This document shows, one piece after another, positions 1 through 5,253 of a stretch of DNA of 38,476 nt. Below the pieces are notes generated by a model, which saw nothing but the letters and a program-made list of their open reading frames with translations, made no database searches and was not told where the DNA came from. Source of the stretch: an uncultured Cryomorphaceae bacterium (GTDB lineage Bacteria > Bacteroidota > Bacteroidia > Flavobacteriales > Schleiferiaceae); assembly GCA_913031435.1 (NCBI GenBank), contig CAJWFD010000017.1:1-38476 (forward strand). Reading direction: 5' to 3'. How positions within the stretch are numbered: the first letter of the stretch is position 1; each line of letters starts with the position of its first letter. Position numbers and translations under genes: made by a program.

Positions 1-187
1 TGCGAAGGGATTGTGTGAGGTTGTTCCATTCGTTGGGGTAGAGGTCGATTCCCAAACTCTTGTAGGGTCTTCTAGCACCTCGAACTCCAGAGCTTACCCT
101 GAGGATGACTGTTTTTAGTTCCCCCGTTGGATTAAACCGCGATTTTGCCTTGCTCCTAAGTGTTAATGAAAAACCTTTTACCCTCAT
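1..187 (-). CDS. Tyrosine recombinase/integrase, N-terminal fragment (cut by window edge)
   Basis: A minus-strand reading frame opens with ATG at 187-185 and runs 62 codons without a stop to the window edge. The peptide begins MRVKGFSLTLRSKAKSRF and contains TVILRVSSGVRGARRPYKSL followed by GIDLYPNEWN. This fits the N-terminal arm-binding region of Bacteroidota tyrosine recombinases: a basic start, a beta strand of the type 'xLRVS', then 'SLGI-x-xxPxEWN'. Such enzymes integrate or excise mobile elements, often at tRNA genes, and here tRNA-Val lies about 140 bases upstream on the same strand. The catalytic domain with its R-H-R-Y residues would lie outside the window, so activity cannot be judged. 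It could also be an orphan or decayed integrase. The family call rests on motif resemblance only. Confidence 0.65.
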   Translation of the reverse strand, partial: MRVKGFSLTLRSKAKSRFNPTGELKTVILRVSSGVRGARRPYKSLGIDLYPNEWNNLTQSLR

Positions 188-280
188 TTATGTACCGTTT
201 TTGCACCGACGACTATTTCTAAGTACCGCCATTACTGGGGCCTTCTAAATGTAAGCAATGAAAACGAAAGGGCATAAAAA

Positions 281-306
281 AAGGCCTCCAATCTCTTGGA
301 AGCCTT
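281..306 (-). terminator. Rho-independent terminator of tRNA-Val
   Basis: On the minus strand the sequence reads AAGGCTTCCAA, GAGA, TTGGAGGCCTT and then a run of seven T (overlapping the stem end, plus-strand A run 276-282). The stem is about 11 bp with one mismatch or wobble and a four-base loop. It lies 20 bases after the encoded CCA of tRNA-Val and before the integrase-like gene, so it should end the tRNA transcript and insulate the integrase. Confidence 0.85.
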
Positions 307-326
307 ATATACACTAGGTTTTACTG

Positions 327-404
327 TGGTGGGCAATGAGGGATTCGAACCCCCGACCCCCTGCTTGTAAGGCAGGTGCTCTGAACCAACTGAGCTAATT
401 GCCC
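327..404 (-). tRNA. tRNA-Val (anticodon TAC)
   Basis: The minus strand folds as a standard cloverleaf. The acceptor stem pairs GGGCAAT with ATTGCCC, the D arm contains TAGCTCAGTTGG, the anticodon stem CCTGC/GCAGG encloses the loop CTTACAA, and the T arm contains GGTTCGAATCC. The anticodon TAC reads valine codons. The discriminator base A (complement of 330) is followed directly by an encoded CCA (327-329). A consensus Bacteroidota promoter lies upstream and a terminator downstream, so it looks like a single-gene unit. Its 3' end faces the integrase-like fragment at the left edge. Confidence 0.97.
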
Positions 405-414
405 TTAGCGGGTG

Positions 415-444
415 CAAATATAGACCTGTAATTGAATTTCGCAA
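415..444 (-). promoter_or_regulatory. Promoter of tRNA-Val (TTG-N19-TATATTTG)
   Basis: On the minus strand TTG (444-442) is followed after exactly 19 bases by TATATTTG (422-415). This matches the Bacteroidota primary-sigma consensus TTG-N19-TAnnTTTG at every fixed position. The box ends 10 bases before the mature tRNA 5' end, leaving a very short leader. Confidence 0.88.
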
Positions 445-478
445 CTACTTTATTAAAATTTATAGGTATTATATGGCC

Positions 479-751
479 TCACCAATAAACACCGAAGCAC
501 GTAGTGTCTCCTATTTCCGTTTGTTTGTAAAGAGCCCTGATCACCTCCAGATTTTGTACGTTACCGCTGCAATTATTTTGCGCCGTTATAATGTATTGAT
601 TGTTAGAGGTATTAGAGTTAGGTAGTATGATTTCAGCACGGTTCGAAACCACGCCACAGTAACATTCATGCTCGTCATAGCCTGCTAAGGGATCACAGGA
701 AAAGGTGACTAGTAGGGTGGAGGTAAGTAGTAAGAATCGGGACGCATTCAT
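479..751 (-). CDS. Small putative lipoprotein, function unknown
   Basis: This 90-residue protein opens with a lipoprotein signal: a hydrophobic stretch (LLLTSTLLVTF) and a lipobox ending in Cys19 (TFSC). After the lipidated Cys come Asp and Pro, then a short mature domain with four further cysteines (CYC near residues 30-32, Cys61 and Cys84) that could form disulfides. I do not recognise the family. It starts only 21 bases after the stop of the MsrB gene and is probably co-transcribed with it, so it may be another envelope protein of the same unit. The signal peptide and compact spacing argue that the frame is real, although it is short and has no family match I can name. Confidence 0.65.
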   Translation of the reverse strand: MNASRFLLLTSTLLVTFSCDPLAGYDEHECYCGVVSNRAEIILPNSNTSNNQYIITAQNNCSGNVQNLEVIRALYKQTEIGDTTCFGVYW

Positions 752-772
752 GACTTAATAATACAACAATAA

Positions 773-1273
773 TTACTCGCTGTCCTTTTTAATGTCTTCG
801 TCAAATGAAATACTCAAGCTATTTACACAGTAACGCAGCCCTGTAGTTGTGGGTCCGTCATTAAAGACATGCCCTAAATGACCGCCACATCCACCACAAA
901 GGATTTCAGTACGTGACATACCGAGGGTTTTATCCTGCTTCTCAACAACCGCTCCAGAGGCTATACCGGCATCAAAAGAGGGCCACCCGCAATGTCCATC
1001 AAATTTTGAATCTGAGGAGAACAGCGGAGCGTCACAAGCTCTACAGTTGTACATACCTTCTTCAAAGTGGACATTGTATGTCCCTGTGAACGGTCTTTCG
1101 GTACCTTTCTCCCTTAGAACATAGTATTCCTCCGGGGTGAGCATAGACTTCCATTCTTGGTCGGTTTTAGTAATGGGGAATTGGTTTTCTTCTTTAGACA
1201 TGTCGACGGGAGTTATTTGAGCATCACAGGAAAGCGTAATGCAAGCAAGTAGTAATAAGATGTTCTGTTTCAT
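773..1273 (-). CDS. msrB: Lipoprotein peptide-methionine (R)-S-oxide reductase
   Basis: MsrB reduces the R epimer of methionine sulfoxide in proteins. The 166-residue product has a lipoprotein signal with lipobox Cys16 (ITLSC), so it should act in the periplasm or outer membrane rather than the cytoplasm. The SelR domain spans about residues 35-158. The zinc-binding pairs are Cys77/Cys80 (CRAC) and Cys126/Cys129 (CGGC), the GHCGWPSF block starts near 93, GHVF is near 134, and the catalytic cysteine is Cys149 in RYCVNS. The Asp after the lipidated Cys is an inner-membrane retention signal in enterobacteria, but that rule may not hold in Bacteroidota. It lies 31 bases after the hydrolase gene and before a small lipoprotein gene, probably one transcript. 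The role is likely repair of oxidised envelope proteins. Confidence 0.95.
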   Translation of the reverse strand: MKQNILLLLACITLSCDAQITPVDMSKEENQFPITKTDQEWKSMLTPEEYYVLREKGTERPFTGTYNVHFEEGMYNCRACDAPLFSSDSKFDGHCGWPSFDAGIASGAVVEKQDKTLGMSRTEILCGGCGGHLGHVFNDGPTTTGLRYCVNSLSISFDEDIKKDSE

Positions 1274-1304
1274 AAGGCTATAACACTAAACTACTAGACT
1301 GGTT

Positions 1305-2213
1305 CTATACGGATTCGTTAAAACACCAAGTATAAATCTGCGCTGCAAGTTTCGGATCTCTGAGTATCCTTCTGTGTCCTAGTCCAGAAGTTTCTATATA
1401 CGTACCATTGTTCATGTTTTGACCAACCTCTCTTCCCAGTGCAATAGGAGTGTCACGGTCATCAGTATCATGAATTACTAGGGTTGGTTTCTTGTTTTTA
1501 GGCGCCAATTCCGGCGCACTAAACGAATCAAAGTCCTCACCAAAATCCTGCTTCAGGTTCGCCACAATTCTTGCTTTGACCTTCGCGTTAAACCCCAGTG
1601 CGCTACAAAAAATACGTACCATATCTGAAATTCTCCCAGGAGGGGATATGAGGACTTGTCTATGGATTTCAGCACCACTTTGATCAGAGGCATGCAGTGC
1701 AGCGTTGCAGCCTATGCTGTGGGCTATCAATAGGTCTGCTGGACCGTATCTTGAAGTAATCTGCGCGATGCAGGTTCCGATTTCCGGCATCATGGTACGC
1801 TTTCCTTGTGCTCCCCTATGGGCAACGGCATTGAAACCGGTGAGGGTGTATTCTTTTAAAAGATCTGGATACTTCTGCTCCATAAAATCTATGAGCATAT
1901 GGAATTGGCTAAAACGACCAGCCCAACCATGTACCAGCAATAAGTGGTTGGTTCCAGTACCCAATCTGTACACAGGAAACTTTAAACCGTTTTCGTGGGT
2001 AAATAATTCGGGAGTACCAAACCTTGCTTCAAAGGGGAGTTCACGCTTGGGTATCTTAAAAGGATAAGGAGTAAGGAACCACTTCCAAGCTATTTTCGCT
2101 GCCCATACTGTACTAATGGACTGTGAAAACGATGCATAGACTGACATTGCCTTTGGTGGGACGAATGAAAGCTGCTCATGAGAAGAAGAGGTGTTTTTGA
2201 GGGTGTCTGCCAT
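1305..2213 (-). CDS. Alpha/beta hydrolase, substrate unknown
   Basis: This 302-residue alpha/beta-hydrolase-fold protein has the oxyanion strand LLLVHGWAGR (about 91-100), a nucleophile elbow AHSIG with Ser166, a likely acid Asp in VIHDTDDRDTP (about 247-256) and a catalytic His280 in GLGHRR. The order and spacing of Ser, Asp and His are normal for esterase/lipase-like members. The N-terminal 60 residues precede the fold and carry no clear signal peptide, so it is probably cytoplasmic. The substrate cannot be read from sequence. It is the first gene of a minus-strand group with msrB and a small lipoprotein. It starts only 34 bases after tRNA-Leu, with no terminator visible between, so read-through from the tRNA promoter is possible. 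Confidence 0.88.
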   Translation of the reverse strand: MADTLKNTSSSHEQLSFVPPKAMSVYASFSQSISTVWAAKIAWKWFLTPYPFKIPKRELPFEARFGTPELFTHENGLKFPVYRLGTGTNHLLLVHGWAGRFSQFHMLIDFMEQKYPDLLKEYTLTGFNAVAHRGAQGKRTMMPEIGTCIAQITSRYGPADLLIAHSIGCNAALHASDQSGAEIHRQVLISPPGRISDMVRIFCSALGFNAKVKARIVANLKQDFGEDFDSFSAPELAPKNKKPTLVIHDTDDRDTPIALGREVGQNMNNGTYIETSGLGHRRILRDPKLAAQIYTWCFNESV

Positions 2214-2247
2214 ACCCTAAAGGTATAACAGACATAAAGAAAATGAA

Positions 2248-2334
2248 TGGTGCCCAGAACAAGATTCGAACTTGCACGCGAGTAATCGCACTACCCCCTC
2301 AAGGTAGCGTGTCTACCAATTTCACCACCTGGGC
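2248..2334 (-). tRNA. tRNA-Leu (anticodon GAG)
   Basis: The minus strand gives a class II tRNA. The acceptor stem pairs GCCCAGG with TCTGGGC, the D arm contains TGGTGAAATTGGTAGACA, and the anticodon stem CTACC/GGTAG holds the loop TTGAGGG with anticodon GAG. A long variable arm (TGCGATTACTCGCG) precedes the T arm GTTCGAATC. Discriminator A (complement of 2251) is followed by an encoded CCA (2248-2250). The long variable arm and anticodon both say leucine. Confidence 0.97.
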
Positions 2335-2343
2335 ATGAAGCTG

Positions 2344-2351
2344 CAAATGTA
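2344..2351 (-). promoter_or_regulatory. -7 box of tRNA-Leu promoter (TACATTTG)
   Basis: On the minus strand TACATTTG matches the TAnnTTTG consensus exactly and ends 10 bases before the tRNA-Leu 5' end, the same distance as at tRNA-Val. No TTG is present 19 bases further upstream, where an A/T-rich stretch stands instead. Confidence 0.7.
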
Positions 2352-2416
2352 ACATGAAAAACCAAACCGATTTTAAAATATATACTGAATTTTGCAGAGA
2401 AATTAAAGGTAAAATA

Positions 2417-2446
2417 AAAGCCCCATCTAATTAAAGATGAGGCTTT
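2417..2446 (-). terminator. Rho-independent terminator of tRNA-Lys
   Basis: The minus strand reads AAAGCCTCATCT, TTAATT, AGATGGGGCTTT, then ATTTT. The 12-bp stem has one G-T type mismatch. It begins six bases after the tRNA-Lys discriminator base, so it should terminate that transcript before the tRNA-Leu promoter. Confidence 0.85.
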
Positions 2447-2451
2447 GAAAG

Positions 2452-2524
2452 TGATCCCTCAGGGGTTCGAACCCTGGACCCATACATTAAAAGTGTATTG
2501 CTCTACCAGCTGAGCTAAGAGATC
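2452..2524 (-). tRNA. tRNA-Lys (anticodon TTT)
   Basis: The cloverleaf on the minus strand has acceptor GATCTCT paired with AGGGATC (one G-T pair), D arm TAGCTCAGCTGGTAGAGC, anticodon stem ATACA/TGTAT with loop CTTTTAA (anticodon TTT), and T arm GGGTTCGAACCCC. After discriminator A the genome reads CTT, so CCA is not encoded, unlike tRNA-Val and tRNA-Leu nearby. Confidence 0.97.
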
Positions 2525-2548
2525 GCCCTGTTCCCGCTTTACGGGCTG

Positions 2549-2578
2549 CAAATATACGTGTGAATTTATTTTTCACAA
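2549..2578 (-). promoter_or_regulatory. Promoter of tRNA-Lys (TTG-N19-TATATTTG)
   Basis: On the minus strand TTG (2578-2576) and TATATTTG (2556-2549) are separated by exactly 19 bases, a full match to the Bacteroidota consensus. The box ends 24 bases before the tRNA, with a GC-rich CCCGTAAAGCGGG hairpin in the leader that processing would remove. Confidence 0.88.
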
Positions 2579-2637
2579 GGCTTGAGAAGAAAAATTCGAG
2601 ATTCTTATCTGTGGGCTTCATGGTCGTCATTCCTGTG

Positions 2638-2645
2638 TATCTTTA
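2638..2645 (+). promoter_or_regulatory. Possible -7 box for shikimate kinase (TATCTTTA)
   Basis: TATCTTTA differs from TAnnTTTG only at the last base and lies 18 bases before the ATG of the shikimate kinase gene. No clear TTG is seen at the expected upstream distance, so this is a weak call. Confidence 0.4.
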
Positions 2646-2663
2646 AGCAACAGAATTAAGTCC

Positions 2664-3155
2664 ATGATATACATACTTTTAGGCTATATGGGATCGGGTA
2701 AAACAAGCCTGGGAAAGGCAGTTTCTAAGCTGAAAAATATTCCGTTTTATGATTTAGATCAGCAGATTGAGGATTCCTTAGGTACCTCTATTGCTGATTT
2801 CATCGAGAAAAAAGGTGAATTAGTGTTTAGAAAACTCGAACATGAGCAGTTGCAGTCATTATTAGAAAACATTCCCGAGGACAGTGTGCTTGCAGTGGGT
2901 GGCGGAACCCCCGTTTTTTATGACCATATGGACCTACTGAACCATGCAGGGATCACGATTTATTTAGATGTAAGTGTATTGGAATTGGCCAAAAGGCTTA
3001 AAAATGATGTACAAAGACCACTGATAAACAATCAAGATGACCTCGCAGAGTTCGTTGCGAAACACCTTTTTGAGCGCAGACCGTATTATTCTCTTGCAAA
3101 GCACCGTATAAAAGGAGACCAGCTCACCGCAGGGGATGTACTGTCCTGTTTTTAA
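2664..3155 (+). CDS. aroK: Shikimate kinase
   Basis: Shikimate kinase phosphorylates shikimate at the 3-hydroxyl in the chorismate pathway for aromatic amino acids. The 163-residue length is typical. Walker A is GYMGSGKT (residues 7-14). The shikimate-binding Asp is in FYDLDQQIED (Asp32), GELVFRKLE supplies the binding Arg56, the GGG loop is at 79-81 (AVGGGTP), and the lid contributes Arg118 (QRPL). RRPYYSLA near 138-145 is the usual C-terminal signature. The enzyme is cytoplasmic and acts as a monomer in its family. It converges with the phosphoribosyltransferase gene on the other strand, about 30 bases apart, with no convincing terminator between. I use aroK; aroL would describe the same activity. 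Confidence 0.95.
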   Translation: MIYILLGYMGSGKTSLGKAVSKLKNIPFYDLDQQIEDSLGTSIADFIEKKGELVFRKLEHEQLQSLLENIPEDSVLAVGGGTPVFYDHMDLLNHAGITIYLDVSVLELAKRLKNDVQRPLINNQDDLAEFVAKHLFERRPYYSLAKHRIKGDQLTAGDVLSCF

Positions 3156-3186
3156 AGTCCTTATGGTGTTGTTTTACTGCAGTAAT

Positions 3187-3684
3187 TTAGACCAAGCAGA
3201 CATTCACCGCCAATCCATGCTCTATATTCAAACGAACAGTTTCTTGTAGTGTTGTACTCAAGCTGATTCCTTTCAGATCTGCTTTCACCGGATAACGTTT
3301 ATGGCTGCGGTCTACAAGAACAGTTGTACTAAGCTGTTGCGGACGAAATTCCATGAGTTTGATTACTGCCCATAACAAGGTACGCCCACTATTGAGTACG
3401 TCATCTATTAAAGCAATCTCTGCATGTTCTGGAAGTGATATGTGCATGTCATTGAGTACCGGTGCTTTTTTATGCATCACTAAGGGGACCAATTCCACTT
3501 CAATAGAACTGATGGCAGATAATTTTTCTACCAATTTTTCTGCAAGCCAGTATCCGTTCTCTTGAATACCCACGACATATAGTTTATCAGCTTTGCTATG
3601 CCTGTCGTATAATTCCCAAGCGAGTCGCTGGATTTTATGCTGTATTTCCTGGGCATCCAGGATTTGTGTAGTCTTTGTGCTCAT
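3187..3684 (-). CDS. PyrR-like phosphoribosyltransferase
   Basis: This 165-residue type I phosphoribosyltransferase has the PRPP-binding loop as ALIDDVLNSGRTL (about 91-103). An early VVGIQENGYWLAEKL segment and the C-terminal VDRSHKRYPVKADLKG stretch both resemble PyrR, the pyrimidine attenuation protein/uracil phosphoribosyltransferase. PyrR of Bacillus-type bacteria binds pyr mRNA, but whether this one binds RNA is unknown and no pyr gene lies nearby. It could be a plain uracil or hypoxanthine-type phosphoribosyltransferase. It follows the RlmD-type methyltransferase gene by nine bases on the same strand and is probably co-transcribed. Family membership is certain; substrate is not. Confidence 0.88.
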   Translation of the reverse strand: MSTKTTQILDAQEIQHKIQRLAWELYDRHSKADKLYVVGIQENGYWLAEKLVEKLSAISSIEVELVPLVMHKKAPVLNDMHISLPEHAEIALIDDVLNSGRTLLWAVIKLMEFRPQQLSTTVLVDRSHKRYPVKADLKGISLSTTLQETVRLNIEHGLAVNVCLV

Positions 3685-3693
3685 GGTATGAAT

Positions 3694-5124
3694 TTACGCC
3701 TTTAGAACCAGTTCAACAACGTTTTCTATATGGTGGGTTTGCGGGAACATGTCGACTGCAGTACTCTGCTTAACCTCGTACTTTTCACTCAGCAGTCCAA
3801 GATCTCTTGCCTGGGTAGCTGAATTACAGCTTACGTATATCATACGTGGTACCTCAAGGTCTAGTAACAAGGCAACCACATCTCCATGCATACCATCACG
3901 TGGTGGATCAGTAATGAGTACGTCAGGTTTGCCATGCTTCTTAACGAAAGCTTCTGTAAATACATGCTTCATATCACCGGCATAGAAAGTTGCGTTCTTT
4001 ATCCCATTGTTTTTAGCATTCAGTTTCGCATCCTCTATAGCTTCTGGAATTAATTCAATCCCCACTACCTCACGTGCTTTTTCCGCCATAAATAGCGCAA
4101 TGGTTCCCGTTCCAGTATACAAGTCAAAAACCAATTCTTCCGGCTGAATATTAGCCATGTCTAGAGCAACCTTGTAAAGTTCATAGGCTTGATCAGGATT
4201 AGTCTGGTAGAAACTCTTTGGGCCAATTTTAAACCTCAATTCACCGTCCCCACTATACTTAGGCATTGCTTCTTCTATGAAGTCCTGTCCCTTATAAGCA
4301 ATAATGTCTTGGTCGTAAATGGTGTCATTCTGTTTCATATTGATCACATACTGTAGCGAGGTGATCTCTGGGAATTTTTCTGCCATGGCATCCATAAGGG
4401 CGATACGCTCGTTCTCTAACTCTGTCTTAAACTGAATCACCACAAGTACTTCACCGGTACTAGATACCCTAATAAGCATGGTACGCAGCCATCCTTCTTG
4501 ACTGCGCGCATGAAAAAACGGAAGATCACGCTCAATAGCCCAGTCTCTGACAAAATTCCGAATCGCATTACTAGGTTCCGGTTGCAAATGACATTCGTCT
4601 ATATCTAGCACCTTATCCCAAAATCCAGGAATGTGGAATCCCGCACCACGGCGCTCTGTGAACTGCACTTCGCTTTCAAGCTCGGCCTGGGTCAACCATT
4701 TGTTATCCGTAAAACTGAACTCTAATTTATTGCGGTATAGATACTGCTTTTTGCTTCCTATAATATGATGGAAGGTTCCAGGAATCACATGGCCAATTTT
4801 CTTTAAATTTTCACGGACTTCTTTTTCCTTATATTCCAACTGCTTGTCATAAGACAAGTTTTGCCATTTACATCCACCACATACGCCAAAATAGTCGCAC
4901 TGGTGATCTACCCTGTCAATACTGTATTCGTGGATGTTCACCACCTTTCCTTCAAGGAATGACCTACGTTTTTTTGTGACTTGTATGTCAACAATATCAC
5001 CTGGTACCCCACCAGTAACAAAGACCACTCGTTCGTTGTGTCGACCTACTGCTTTTCCTTTATTACCTATATCGGTAAGCAGCACCTGTTCAAGGTTTGG
5101 AATACGTTTCGTTTTTCTTCCCAT
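3694..5124 (-). CDS. rlmD: 23S rRNA (uracil-C5)-methyltransferase, RlmD/RumA type
   Basis: The enzyme transfers a methyl group from SAM to C5 of a uracil in 23S rRNA (U1939 in E. coli). From the chosen start it has 476 residues. An N-terminal TRAM domain covers about 10-65, and an iron-sulfur cluster is formed by Cys76, Cys82 and Cys85 (CDYFGVCGGC) with a distant Cys178 (DECHL). The SAM domain carries DLYTGTGT and DPPRDG, and the catalytic cysteine is in YVSCNSATQ near the C-terminus. An ATG five codons upstream (5139) exists. I prefer 5124 because MGRKTKR resembles family starts and because a -7-like box (5129-5136) would otherwise lie inside the coding region. Which uracil is modified (U1939, U747 or both) is not decidable from sequence. 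Confidence 0.92.
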   Translation of the reverse strand: MGRKTKRIPNLEQVLLTDIGNKGKAVGRHNERVVFVTGGVPGDIVDIQVTKKRRSFLEGKVVNIHEYSIDRVDHQCDYFGVCGGCKWQNLSYDKQLEYKEKEVRENLKKIGHVIPGTFHHIIGSKKQYLYRNKLEFSFTDNKWLTQAELESEVQFTERRGAGFHIPGFWDKVLDIDECHLQPEPSNAIRNFVRDWAIERDLPFFHARSQEGWLRTMLIRVSSTGEVLVVIQFKTELENERIALMDAMAEKFPEITSLQYVINMKQNDTIYDQDIIAYKGQDFIEEAMPKYSGDGELRFKIGPKSFYQTNPDQAYELYKVALDMANIQPEELVFDLYTGTGTIALFMAEKAREVVGIELIPEAIEDAKLNAKNNGIKNATFYAGDMKHVFTEAFVKKHGKPDVLITDPPRDGMHGDVVALLLDLEVPRMIYVSCNSATQARDLGLLSEKYEVKQSTAVDMFPQTHHIENVVELVLKA

Positions 5125-5128
5125 GGTG

Positions 5129-5136
5129 TAAAAGTA
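5129..5136 (-). promoter_or_regulatory. Possible -7 box for rlmD (TACTTTTA)
   Basis: On the minus strand TACTTTTA matches TAnnTTTG except for its last base and ends five bases before the preferred ATG (5124). If used, transcription would begin at about the start codon, giving a leaderless or nearly leaderless mRNA. Confidence 0.4.
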
Positions 5137-5194
5137 CATTTAAAAATTGTGGAAAATCTGATTGAAAATAGCCACAATCTGCAGTTATAAATCA

Positions 5195-5222
5195 ACAAGG
5201 GCGGCCCATGGGCCGCCCTTGT
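5195..5222 (-). terminator. 28-base perfect palindrome, probable terminator
   Basis: Positions 5195-5208 and 5209-5222 are exact inverted complements (half-site ACAAGGGCGGCCCA), giving a G/C-rich hairpin with no unpaired loop in the sequence. It starts about 31 bases past the stop of the secreted Omp28-like protein. On the minus strand the following bases are TTGATTTATAAC, only a weak T tract, so termination is likely but not certain. Confidence 0.65.
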
Positions 5223-5253
5223 AATCACATGCGAGTAGTTCGCTGTGTAAGTA

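Noticed and set aside
232-444. 70-residue minus-strand frame containing SSVGSEHLPYKQGVGGSNPS
   Set aside because: It is the well-known artefact of translating through a tRNA; the frame covers tRNA-Val, its promoter and its terminator.
3174-3185. Palindrome TTACTGCAGTAA between aroK and the phosphoribosyltransferase gene
   Set aside because: Only six bases per half with no T run; too short to claim as terminator or operator.
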